Assembly: GCA_023391105.1 (NCBI GenBank)
Contig: JAEWBO010000022.1
Location: 1 to 64,000, forward strand
Source: Bacillota bacterium
GTDB lineage: Bacteria; Bacillota; Clostridia; Christensenellales; SZUA-584
Direction of reading: 5' to 3'
DNA length: 64,000 nucleotides
Under the pieces are notes generated by a model. That model saw only the letters and a list, made by a program, of their open reading frames with translations, did no database searches and was not told where the DNA came from. Positions 33,781 to 41,216 of this stretch are shown here, in pieces; the stretch's first letter is position 1, and the number at the start of each line of letters is the position of its first letter. The position numbers were made by a program, and so were the translations under genes.

Positions 33781-33894
33781 TTAAGGCTGCACTGGGCACA
33801 TTCTTACTGCAAAACTTGACCATAGTAATAGCACGAATAATATAATAATTCGGCTAATAAGGTCTTCATATTTTGCAAATTGCAGATGCAGCAT
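33781..33894 (-). CDS. 37-aa hydrophobic leader ORF upstream of the MFS gene
   Basis: ATG 33894 follows CAGGAGCATTTC, a good ribosome binding site. The product starts MLHLQFAKYEDLISR, has one hydrophobic span IIILFVLLLWSSFAV and ends RMCPVQP. The last third of the ORF contains TTTGCAGTAAG, the antiterminator strand for the downstream hairpin. Either a regulatory leader peptide whose translation sets attenuation, or a small membrane partner of the transporter; both could be true. No known family recognised. Confidence 0.6.
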   Translation of the reverse strand: MLHLQFAKYEDLISRIIILFVLLLWSSFAVRMCPVQP

Positions 33895-33925
33895 GAAATG
33901 CTCCTGATGAGTATAAATTTACGTC

Positions 33926-33955
33926 ATTATCCCATATACACAGTTTGATTGTCAA
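33926..33955 (-). promoter_or_regulatory. Promoter of the leader ORF-MFS transcript
   Basis: On the minus strand TTGACA (33955-33950) and GATAAT (33931-33926) are separated by 18 bases. It lies 20 bases before the ribosome binding site of the leader ORF. Confidence 0.75.
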
Positions 33956-34095
33956 ACTATTTTTACGGCAGGGACCCAAATCTATTTTCACTCAAAACCG
34001 CAGCAATGATGGGTATCCAAGCCGCTTTCAAAAAGGCATACAACTTATGAGCCTTTATGATATAATGACAAAAATGTACATGCTTTTGAGGGCTT

Positions 34096-36321
34096 ATGAC
34101 GAGTATTGAGGGCACCGTGCTCGAAATCAATTTCAGAAATGACGAGAACGGCTGGACGGTGATGTCGCTGGATTTTGGCGGCGACTTAACCACAGCGGTG
34201 GGCTGCCTGCCGCACATCCACGAGGGTGAGTTTGTGCGGCTTTTCGGCGCATGGACGGAGCATCGGCTTTATGGCCGTCAGTTTTCCGTCAAGTCGGTAG
34301 AAACGCGGCTTCCCAACACGGCTGAATCCATACGTATGTTTTTGGCGAGCGGCCTGATAAAGGGTGTGGGCGACGCGCTTGCCGGCCGCATCGTGGACGC
34401 TTTCGGCGAGAACACGTTTGAAATCATCGAGAACAGCCCGGAGCTGCTGGCCGAGGTAAAAGGCGTGAGTAAAAAGCTCGCGCTGACGATATCTGTCAGC
34501 TTCGCAGATCACATAGGCGTCAAGCAGGTGATCATCGACCTGCAAAACCTGGGGCTGTCCGTTAAGCAGGCTTTTCGCGCATTCGAGCGCTACGGTGCTG
34601 CCGCGCCCATGCTGATACAGGAAAACCCGTACCGCATGATCGATGATATTTCGGGTATCGGTTTTGAGCGAGCCGACAAGATTGCGGGCACCATCGGTAT
34701 CGACAAAACATCGGAATACCGTATTGACATGGGGATCAAGCACGAGCTGCTCTCCGCGATGAACGAGGGGCATACGTGTCTGCCGCGTCAGGAGTTAAGA
34801 CGACATGCGGCCAAGATGCTCGGCGTAGAGGAAACGCTGATCGACTCCCGAATCAGCGCGCTTACGCTGGCCGAAGATATTGCGCAAAAATTCATCAACA
34901 ACACGCCTGCCGTTTTCCATATGGCTGCTTATGTCACCGAAGGAGATGTCGCGAGACGGCTTTACCTGCTATCACGATGCCAGCCGCGCATCCCGATAAA
35001 TGACGCCACGCAGTCTTATATGCGCTACATCGGTGATGTGGCGCTTTCGGAGGAGCAGGAGCGCGCGGTGCTTATGGCGCTGTCCAGCCAGGTTGTGGTC
35101 ATCACGGGCGGGCCGGGCACCGGCAAAACGACGATCACCAAAGCGATTATTTCAATATTTGAACAGTGTGGCATCACCACCGTGCTTTGCGCGCCCACAG
35201 GGCGCGCCGCCAAGCGCATCGAGCAGTCTACCGGGCGCGAGGCCAAGACCATCCACCGCCTGCTCGAATACGGCGCGGGCATGGATGAGGATTACGACAA
35301 CGCGGCGCGCTTTATCCGCAACGAGGACAATCCGCTCGAAGCCGAAGCGGTCATCGTGGACGAAGCGTCAATGATCGATATATTCCTTATGCGGGCGCTG
35401 CTGCGCGCGCTCTCCGACGGTACGCGGATCATCATTGTGGGCGACGCAGACCAGCTTCCTTCGGTGGGCCCCGGCAACGTGCTGCGCGATATTATCCAAA
35501 GCGGCGCTTTCCCCGTCACCCAGCTTACGCGTTTTTACCGCCAGAGAGAAGGCGGCAGCATCGTGGAGAACGCGCACCGTGTGAACCGAGGCGAAAACCC
35601 GGAGTTTTACCTCACCGGTGATTTTCTGTTTATCCCTGAAAGCGAGCCGGACGACGTGATCACGCGGCTTAAAAAGATGCTGAGCGAAGGAGAATTGCCC
35701 GAGAAATATGACGTTTTGGAGCAGACGCAGATACTATGTCCCGTCAAGAAGGGCATACTCGGTGTATACAACATCAACATGGAGCTGCGCGAGCTGTTAA
35801 ACCCGCGGCTGGCCTCACGTCCTGAGGTGCAGGTGGGCGACACGCTATTCCGCACGGGCGACAAGGTGATGCAGACCAAGAACAACTACGAGATGGAATG
35901 GTTCTATGCGGATGAGGCGAAGTTCCACCACAAGGGTCTCGGCGTTTTCAACGGGGACTTGGGGCGTATCTTGCGCATTGATAACGACATAAAGGAAGCG
36001 ACCATTCGCTTTGACGGTAACCGTGACGCGGTTTACGCGTTCCCTGAGCTGGAGCAGATCGAGCACGCCTACGCGGTCACCGTGCATAAATCGCAGGGCA
36101 GCGAGTTTCCCGTGGTGATCATGCCTCTTATGGCGGGGGGCGGGCGTTTCCTGTCTCGCAACCTATTATATACCGCGCTCACACGGGCGATGGAAAAGGT
36201 CATCATCATCGGACAGAAGAGCACCGTGGAATACATGGTTCAAAACAACCGCATTCGCGGGCGTTACACCACGCTTGATTACGAGATCAAAGACTTCATT
36301 GAGGTTTTGGGGGCGTTGTGA
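34096..36321 (+). CDS. recD2: RecD2-type ATP-dependent helicase
   Basis: 741 residues, superfamily 1B 5'-3' DNA helicase of the RecD2 type, which works without RecBC. An N-terminal OB-like and helix-hairpin-helix region (GVGDALAGRIVDAFG, GVSKKLALTIS) precedes the motor: Walker A GGPGTGKTTITKAI near 338, Walker B VIVDEASMIDIFLM near 420, QLPSVGPGNVLRDI near 454, and the C-terminal AYAVTVHKSQGSEFPVVI near 655. ATG 34096 follows TTGAGGGCTT. The stop overlaps comF, so the two are coupled. Confidence 0.95.
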   Translation: MTSIEGTVLEINFRNDENGWTVMSLDFGGDLTTAVGCLPHIHEGEFVRLFGAWTEHRLYGRQFSVKSVETRLPNTAESIRMFLASGLIKGVGDALAGRIVDAFGENTFEIIENSPELLAEVKGVSKKLALTISVSFADHIGVKQVIIDLQNLGLSVKQAFRAFERYGAAAPMLIQENPYRMIDDISGIGFERADKIAGTIGIDKTSEYRIDMGIKHELLSAMNEGHTCLPRQELRRHAAKMLGVEETLIDSRISALTLAEDIAQKFINNTPAVFHMAAYVTEGDVARRLYLLSRCQPRIPINDATQSYMRYIGDVALSEEQERAVLMALSSQVVVITGGPGTGKTTITKAIISIFEQCGITTVLCAPTGRAAKRIEQSTGREAKTIHRLLEYGAGMDEDYDNAARFIRNEDNPLEAEAVIVDEASMIDIFLMRALLRALSDGTRIIIVGDADQLPSVGPGNVLRDIIQSGAFPVTQLTRFYRQREGGSIVENAHRVNRGENPEFYLTGDFLFIPESEPDDVITRLKKMLSEGELPEKYDVLEQTQILCPVKKGILGVYNINMELRELLNPRLASRPEVQVGDTLFRTGDKVMQTKNNYEMEWFYADEAKFHHKGLGVFNGDLGRILRIDNDIKEATIRFDGNRDAVYAFPELEQIEHAYAVTVHKSQGSEFPVVIMPLMAGGGRFLSRNLLYTALTRAMEKVIIIGQKSTVEYMVQNNRIRGRYTTLDYEIKDFIEVLGAL

Positions 36322-36962
36322 TGCGGTTCTTTGTGACGCTGTGGGAGACCCTATTTCCGTATATACCGCGATGCGTCGTCTGCGGCACCGAAAAAGACGT
36401 GTCTGCTTATCTTTGCCCGGCGTGCGCGGCAGAAATGGACGCGCTTCGTACGGGGCAGACGAATGCGGCTGGTCTTGATGCATATTCGCCATACCGTTAC
36501 AGCGGCCCTGCCGTAAGCATCGTACAAAGCTACAAATACGGCGGAAGCCGCTGGCTCAGCGCATTTATGGCGCAGGCCATGCTGCATGCATCGGCGGATG
36601 CGCACCTCCAATTCGACTGTATCTGCCATGTGCCGCTGCACAGCAAGAAGCGGCGCAAGCGCGGCTTCGACCAGGCACAGCTGCTCGCAAAACGCATTGC
36701 CGAGCTGACCGGCAAGCCTTGCCTGACAGCAATAAAACGCGTGCGCAACACGCCGTCTCAGACGAAACTCAATGCGACTGAGCGTAACGCAAACATGCGC
36801 GGCGCTTTCGAAGCGGTGCAGACTGTTCCAGGCCGCGTGCTGCTCATCGACGATGTGCTGACCACCGGCGCGACGGTCGCCGAATGCGCGAATATGCTTC
36901 AAACTGCCGGAGCAAGAAGCGTCACTGTGCTCACGTTCGCGCGGGCGGGAGAAAAAGACTAA
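36321..36962 (+). CDS. comF: ComF family phosphoribosyltransferase-like protein
   Basis: 213 residues. N-terminal zinc finger CVVCGTEKDVSAYLCPACA, then HVPLHSKKRRKRGFDQAQLLA and the PRPP-binding loop RVLLIDDVLTTGATVAEC near 175. In competent bacteria ComF helps DNA uptake with the late competence helicase ComFA; no other com gene is adjacent. ATG 36321 shares its first base with the recD2 stop codon. Confidence 0.93.
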   Translation: MRFFVTLWETLFPYIPRCVVCGTEKDVSAYLCPACAAEMDALRTGQTNAAGLDAYSPYRYSGPAVSIVQSYKYGGSRWLSAFMAQAMLHASADAHLQFDCICHVPLHSKKRRKRGFDQAQLLAKRIAELTGKPCLTAIKRVRNTPSQTKLNATERNANMRGAFEAVQTVPGRVLLIDDVLTTGATVAECANMLQTAGARSVTVLTFARAGEKD

Positions 36963-37012
36963 ATATGCGGCTATAAACCGTAAGAATTGATACATAAAGA
37001 AAGGATTATTCT

Positions 37013-38182
37013 ATGGAATTTGCAAAAAGACTCGACAACGTCACCGGCAGCGCCATCCGCGCGATATTCGCGCTGCTTGCACAGCCCGGCATGATCTCAT
37101 TTGCGGGCGGCAACCCTTCGCCCGAAAGCTTCCCCAAGGAGGACATCGCTGAGATTTCCTCCCGGCTTCTTTGTGAAAACGGCAGCTCGATACTGCAGTA
37201 CGGCGGCACACCCGGCATCGGCAGCCTGAAAAATACGGTTATTGACATGATGAAATCGCGCGGCATCAGCGTGAATCCCGAAGAGATCATCATTACCTCC
37301 GGCGCGACACAGGGCATCGGTCTTGCGGCCAAAACGCTTGTGAACCCGGGCGATGTGATACTCGCGGAATCGCCGACATTCATCGGCGCGCTGCAAACGT
37401 TTTTGACGTATGAAGCAGACGTAAAGGGCGTTGAGATGGACGATCAAGGTATGATGCTTTCGGATCTGGAACAAAAGCTGAAAGCCTACCGCCCCAAGTT
37501 CGTATACACGATACCCACGTTCCAAAACCCCACGGGCCGTACAATATCGCTTGAGCGGCGCAAGCAGATGATTGCGCTGTGTAAGGAGCACGGTGTATTG
37601 ATTCTTGAGGACGACCCCTACTGCGACCTTCGGTATTCAGGCCAGCCGGTTCCGCCCATCAAAAGCTTCGATGAAGACAATACCGTGATTTACCTGATGA
37701 GCTTTTCCAAGATCATATCGCCGGGTCTTCGCGTGGGCGCGACGATTGCCGATCCTCGCATCATACAAAAGTACAATATCGCCAAGCAGGGCGAGGATTT
37801 GCATACGGCAAACCTTTCCCAGGAAATCGTCAACGCGTATATGCTCTCCGGCAAGGCCGAGCCTCACATCGAAAGCATCTGCGCACAATACCGCGACAAG
37901 CGTGACGCGATGCTCAAAAAAATGGAGGAATGGCCCGAAAGCATCACCTATACCAAGCCGGACGGCGGGCTTTTTATATGGGCGTCTCTGCCTCGGCACA
38001 TGAACGCTGTCGATATGTTCAAACAGTGTGTGGATGCGGGCGTCGCGTATGTGCCGGGCGTTCATTTCTTCCCCGAGGGCGGCCATGAAAACACCATGCG
38101 GCTGAATTTCTCCATGGCATCGTTCGAACAGATTGAAAAGGGCATGGATATACTCAAAGGCGTGATCGAGAAAAACATGTAG
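37013..38182 (+). CDS. Class I/II PLP aminotransferase (2-aminoadipate/MocR-like branch)
   Basis: 389 residues, fold-type I. The opening SAIRAIFALLAQPGMISFAGGNPSPESFP and LQYGGTPGIGSLK (each quoted in part) are typical of the LysN/2-aminoadipate transaminase and valine-pyruvate-like branch. PLP contacts: SGATQGIGLAAKTL, PTFQNPTGRT, EDDPYCDLRY and the Schiff-base lysine in LMSFSKIISPGLRVG near 232. The exact substrate pair cannot be read. ATG 37013 follows AAAGAAAGGATTATTCT. A terminator follows, so it is monocistronic. Confidence 0.9.
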   Translation: MEFAKRLDNVTGSAIRAIFALLAQPGMISFAGGNPSPESFPKEDIAEISSRLLCENGSSILQYGGTPGIGSLKNTVIDMMKSRGISVNPEEIIITSGATQGIGLAAKTLVNPGDVILAESPTFIGALQTFLTYEADVKGVEMDDQGMMLSDLEQKLKAYRPKFVYTIPTFQNPTGRTISLERRKQMIALCKEHGVLILEDDPYCDLRYSGQPVPPIKSFDEDNTVIYLMSFSKIISPGLRVGATIADPRIIQKYNIAKQGEDLHTANLSQEIVNAYMLSGKAEPHIESICAQYRDKRDAMLKKMEEWPESITYTKPDGGLFIWASLPRHMNAVDMFKQCVDAGVAYVPGVHFFPEGGHENTMRLNFSMASFEQIEKGMDILKGVIEKNM

Positions 38183-38189
38183 GTTTTAA

Positions 38190-38218
38190 AAGTACGGGCT
38201 GCGCATGCAGCCTGTCTT
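38190..38218 (+). terminator. Intrinsic terminator of the aminotransferase gene
   Basis: GGGCTGC-GCAT-GCAGCCT with TCTTTAT following. Confidence 0.7.
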
Positions 38219-38234
38219 TATATACTTATATACG

Positions 38235-38387
38235 TTATAACGTGATCACCACATTGCCCTTTTTGTGGCCTTGTTCCACGTTAGCGTGCGCACTCACAAT
38301 CTCATCATCTTTAGGATTTGGCTTTTGGATATTCTCGACCGTTAAAACATTGGGCGGCCCATACATGTGATATGCAACAGTCTTCAT
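38235..38387 (-). pseudogene. Internally deleted third zinc-type reductase (50 codons left)
   Basis: A strong ribosome binding site (GGGAGGAGGCGAT) and ATG 38387 open a 50-codon frame. Residues 1-30 (MKTVAYHMYGPPNVLTVEN and following) are the N terminus of a medium-chain quinone oxidoreductase, while residues 35-50 (ANVEQGHKKGNVVITL) are the C terminus of the same family; compare VETGHKRGSAAV in the gene before it. About 280 internal codons are missing with frame kept. Its start overlaps the stop of the upstream reductase, so it is still in the operon. Confidence 0.75.
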
Positions 38388-39382
38388 ATCGCCTCCTCCC
38401 TGTTTATCGCATCCGCTGTTCCGACGCAGACAGCCGCGCTTCCTCTTTTATGACCTGTCTCCACATACTTATGCGCTTGCGCCATTTGCTCCAGCGAAAA
38501 GCTTTGACTGATCATGGCTTTGAGCTTTCCCTGCTCTACCAGCTTGCTTAAGAGTTCCAAGTCCTTCTTCTTATCAGCGGGCTTGCGAAGGCCGGTGGCC
38601 GCAAACACCGCTCGTTTGTTTTTTGTTTTGGATGTGATCAGCATCGACAGCATGACACCCGCTGTGGGTACGGTGGTCAGATAAATCCCGTCTGAGGCCA
38701 GCACGTTTTTGCACTGTTTAAACGTGCTTTTTCCGACCGCGTCAAATATCACATTGTATTGCTCACGCGTCTGTGTAAAATCCTCTTTGGTATAGTCTAT
38801 CACACAGTCGGCACCAAGTGTTTTCATGAATTCCACATTCGATGTGCCGCATACGGCGCTCACGTGAGCGCCGAGAAATTTGGCAAGCTGCACCGCATAC
38901 ACACCGACACCGCCCGACGCACCATTGATGAGGATTTTTTGTCCCTTTTGGAGCTTGGCATGGTCTCTCAAAAACGGCAGCGCTGTGAGTGAGCCTTCGC
39001 TGACAGCGGCAGCTTCCTCAAACGTGGTATTGGCAGGCATTAGCGCCACCGCTTCCTCCCCGCTCAGTGTAATCAGCTCGGCGTTTGTTCCGAAATTTGT
39101 GCCGCTGCTCCCGTACACCTTATCGCCTATCTTGAACGCACTCTTGCCCGGCTCCTCGACCACACCCGCGAAAACATCACCGGGAATATGCTTTGGCTTT
39201 TTAAGCCCCGTTAAGAAGCGTGAAACAAACGGTTTGCCGCGCCGAATTGCGCAGTCCGGATCTGCGGCGACCGTCGCTTTAATCCGTATCAGCATCTCGC
39301 CTTCCTTTGGCACTGGGTTCTGGACATCGCGGATGCGAAGCACATCGGCATCACCATATTTGGTGACAATAACAGCTTTCAT
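38384..39382 (-). CDS. NADPH:quinone-oxidoreductase-like medium-chain reductase (second copy)
   Basis: 332 residues of the zinc-free quinone oxidoreductase branch of medium-chain dehydrogenase/reductases. GroES-like N domain with PGDVFAGVVEEPG, then the Rossmann motif ILINGASGGVGVYAVQLAKFLGA (quoted in part) near 145 and ADCVIDYTKEDFT. It is paralogous to the gene just upstream. The C-terminal KYVETGHKRGSAAV is standard, with a short extra tail. ATG 39382 lies one base after the upstream stop. Role unknown; possibly reduction of quinones or enones. Confidence 0.9.
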   Translation of the reverse strand: MKAVIVTKYGDADVLRIRDVQNPVPKEGEMLIRIKATVAADPDCAIRRGKPFVSRFLTGLKKPKHIPGDVFAGVVEEPGKSAFKIGDKVYGSSGTNFGTNAELITLSGEEAVALMPANTTFEEAAAVSEGSLTALPFLRDHAKLQKGQKILINGASGGVGVYAVQLAKFLGAHVSAVCGTSNVEFMKTLGADCVIDYTKEDFTQTREQYNVIFDAVGKSTFKQCKNVLASDGIYLTTVPTAGVMLSMLITSKTKNKRAVFAATGLRKPADKKKDLELLSKLVEQGKLKAMISQSFSLEQMAQAHKYVETGHKRGSAAVCVGTADAINREEAI

Positions 39383-39383
39383 A

Positions 39384-40325
39384 TCAGCCCTCCTGTATAG
39401 TGATCAAAACTTTGCCGCTCGCATGCCCGCGGCTTAATCCTTCAAGCGCCTTGGCAGTCTTGCTTAAGGGATACTGCGCCGCAATCACGGGCTTTATATG
39501 CCCCTGCTCTAAAAGCTCAAGCAAGTATGCCAAATCCTTTGGGCTGGGCTTTGCAGCCAGTGTGTGAATCTTTTTACCGCCTATCGACAGAAGCGACCCA
39601 AAAAGCATGGTTTTAAATAGTTGCCGCAAAGCGCCACCAACGATAACGCAAACGCCGTTAGCCTTTAAAGCGCGTTTGTAAGCCAAAAGCGGATATGACC
39701 CATTCACCGCCAAAATGATATCATATTGAGCTGCCTGCTTCGTGACGTCCTGTTTCGTATAATCGATTACCTTGTCTGCGCGAAGGGATAATACCATCTG
39801 CGTATTTTTCGTCCCGCATACGGCCGTGACTTGCGCACCAAAATATTTGGCAAGCTGAACCGCAAACGTCCCTACGCCGCCGCCCGCGCCGCAAACAAGC
39901 ACGCTTTGCCCCGATTTCACACCGCCCTTATCGCGCAGAGCCTGCAAAGCGGTTCCCGCCGCCACTGGCAAAGCCGCCGCGTCTTCAAACGACACCGATT
40001 CCGGCATTTTCACAAGTACGCTTTGAGGGACTGCAACGAACTCTGCAAAGCCGCCAAGGCCGCAGCCGGAGATATCCGCCGCCACTTTATCGCCCGGGCA
40101 ATAATCCGTGACCTGGCTGCCCACCGCCTCCACAACCCCCGCGATATCCGCGCCGAAAATCTTGTTTTTCGGTATAATCCCCATGCGCATGGAACGGTAA
40201 TCCAGCGCGTTCATCGATGCGGCGTGAATCTTTACGAGCACTAGATTGTCACCGGGAACCGGCCTTGGCACATCACTATAAATGAATTTTTCGGATCTGC
40301 GTTTATCATAAATAACGGCTTTCAT
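39384..40325 (-). CDS. NADPH:quinone-oxidoreductase-like medium-chain reductase (first copy)
   Basis: 313 residues, same family as the next gene. Landmarks are IFGADIAGVVEAVGSQV near 58, the dinucleotide loop VLVCGAGGGVGTFAVQLAKYFGA (quoted in part) near 143, ADKVIDYTKQDVT and the C-terminal SRGHASGKVLITI. No catalytic zinc cysteines. Its ATG overlaps the stop of the Xre-type regulator as ATGA, so regulator and enzymes are one operon. Confidence 0.9.
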   Translation of the reverse strand: MKAVIYDKRRSEKFIYSDVPRPVPGDNLVLVKIHAASMNALDYRSMRMGIIPKNKIFGADIAGVVEAVGSQVTDYCPGDKVAADISGCGLGGFAEFVAVPQSVLVKMPESVSFEDAAALPVAAGTALQALRDKGGVKSGQSVLVCGAGGGVGTFAVQLAKYFGAQVTAVCGTKNTQMVLSLRADKVIDYTKQDVTKQAAQYDIILAVNGSYPLLAYKRALKANGVCVIVGGALRQLFKTMLFGSLLSIGGKKIHTLAAKPSPKDLAYLLELLEQGHIKPVIAAQYPLSKTAKALEGLSRGHASGKVLITIQEG

Positions 40326-40546
40326 TGTTCTTTTACCTCATAGTCGAAAACCTCGCCGATCGGTAAATGAAAAGCGTCGGCAATTCGGAAAGCCAGCTCC
40401 AGCGAAGGCGAATATTTGCCTGCTTCCACCGCAATGATGGTCTGCCGCGAGACGCCCGTCTTTTCGGCCAGTGCCTGCTGCGTCATCTCCTCCGCAAAAA
40501 AGCGCAGCTTGCGAATGTTGTTCGTGATCACAATCTTCTTAGCCAT
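40322..40546 (-). CDS. Xre-family helix-turn-helix regulator
   Basis: 74 residues, a single HTH-3 domain: NNIRKLRFFAEEMTQQALAEKTGVSRQTIIAVE (quoted in part) covers the helix-turn-helix, followed by KYSPSLELAFRIADAF and IGEVFDYE, the standard end of this compact group. ATG 40546 follows AAAGGTGTGGCAA. It overlaps the upstream membrane gene by eight bases. Such regulators commonly pair with a small membrane protein gene. Confidence 0.92.
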   Translation of the reverse strand: MAKKIVITNNIRKLRFFAEEMTQQALAEKTGVSRQTIIAVEAGKYSPSLELAFRIADAFHLPIGEVFDYEVKEQ

Positions 40547-41027
40547 TTGCCACACCTTTGCGGTAGTAATACAGACCGGAGAGCCCTTCGATAATCGACC
40601 CCGCACTGCAGGATAGGAAGAATATATTGAGCATCACGGCAGCCTCAGCACCCAGCACAAGCGAGACGAGCCCTGCCACGAATCCGACTCCGGCGATAAA
40701 ATACCCCACTTTCGAAGATTTGAGATCGATCAGTTTTACCATCTCGTCTTCAACCATATTTGCTTCCATCTCAGAATTAATTTGCTTGTCATCACATCTG
40801 CCTGACTTATGAGCGAGGGACGCTGCATAGGCAATATGAAAGATGATCTGTACGATGATCGTCGCACCTACGCCGATGCCGATGAATATCAGCATTGTCG
40901 CGGCGTAATGCTTTAAATCTCCCAGCGCCAGATTGACACCGAAAACATAGATGCAGTATGCCGCGAGCACCAGCACCCCTGAAACGATGCTGGCAATGAG
41001 CTTCTTTTCCTGATATGACATAACCAT
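40539..41027 (-). CDS. Four-span membrane protein paired with Xre regulator
   Basis: 162 residues, four hydrophobic spans (about 10-30, 40-62, 103-122, 128-148) with a charged cytosolic loop between the second and third (SEMEANMVEDEMVKLIDLK). Proteins of this shape are often found before small Xre regulators in Bacillota; the function is not known. ATG 41027 follows AAAGGAGTAAA. It is first in a five-gene operon with regulator, two reductases and a reductase remnant. Confidence 0.75.
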   Translation of the reverse strand: MVMSYQEKKLIASIVSGVLVLAAYCIYVFGVNLALGDLKHYAATMLIFIGIGVGATIIVQIIFHIAYAASLAHKSGRCDDKQINSEMEANMVEDEMVKLIDLKSSKVGYFIAGVGFVAGLVSLVLGAEAAVMLNIFFLSCSAGSIIEGLSGLYYYRKGVANG

Positions 41028-41054
41028 TTTACTCCTTTAATACCTTATATCTGC

Positions 41055-41099
41055 AGAGTACTACCTCCTTTACACAATGTCAAGTATTTTTTACATAAT
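41055..41099 (-). promoter_or_regulatory. Promoter and candidate operator of the Xre operon
   Basis: On the minus strand TTGACA (41083-41078) and TACTCT (41060-41055) are 17 bases apart. Two direct repeats of TTTACAYAAT (plus strand 41069-41078 and 41090-41099) lie 21 bases apart, on one face of the helix, flanking and overlapping the -35 box. They are good candidates for the binding site of the operon's own regulator. Confidence 0.55.
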
Positions 41100-41216
41100 G
41101 GCAAAAAATATTGACTTTGTTGTTATCAGGGTATTGTAACAACCCTGAGGTTCAAAATTTTATGTCTTTCACTTATTTCATTGCACCTTTTTTCTTGTCG
41201 CATTATACTTAAGGCC

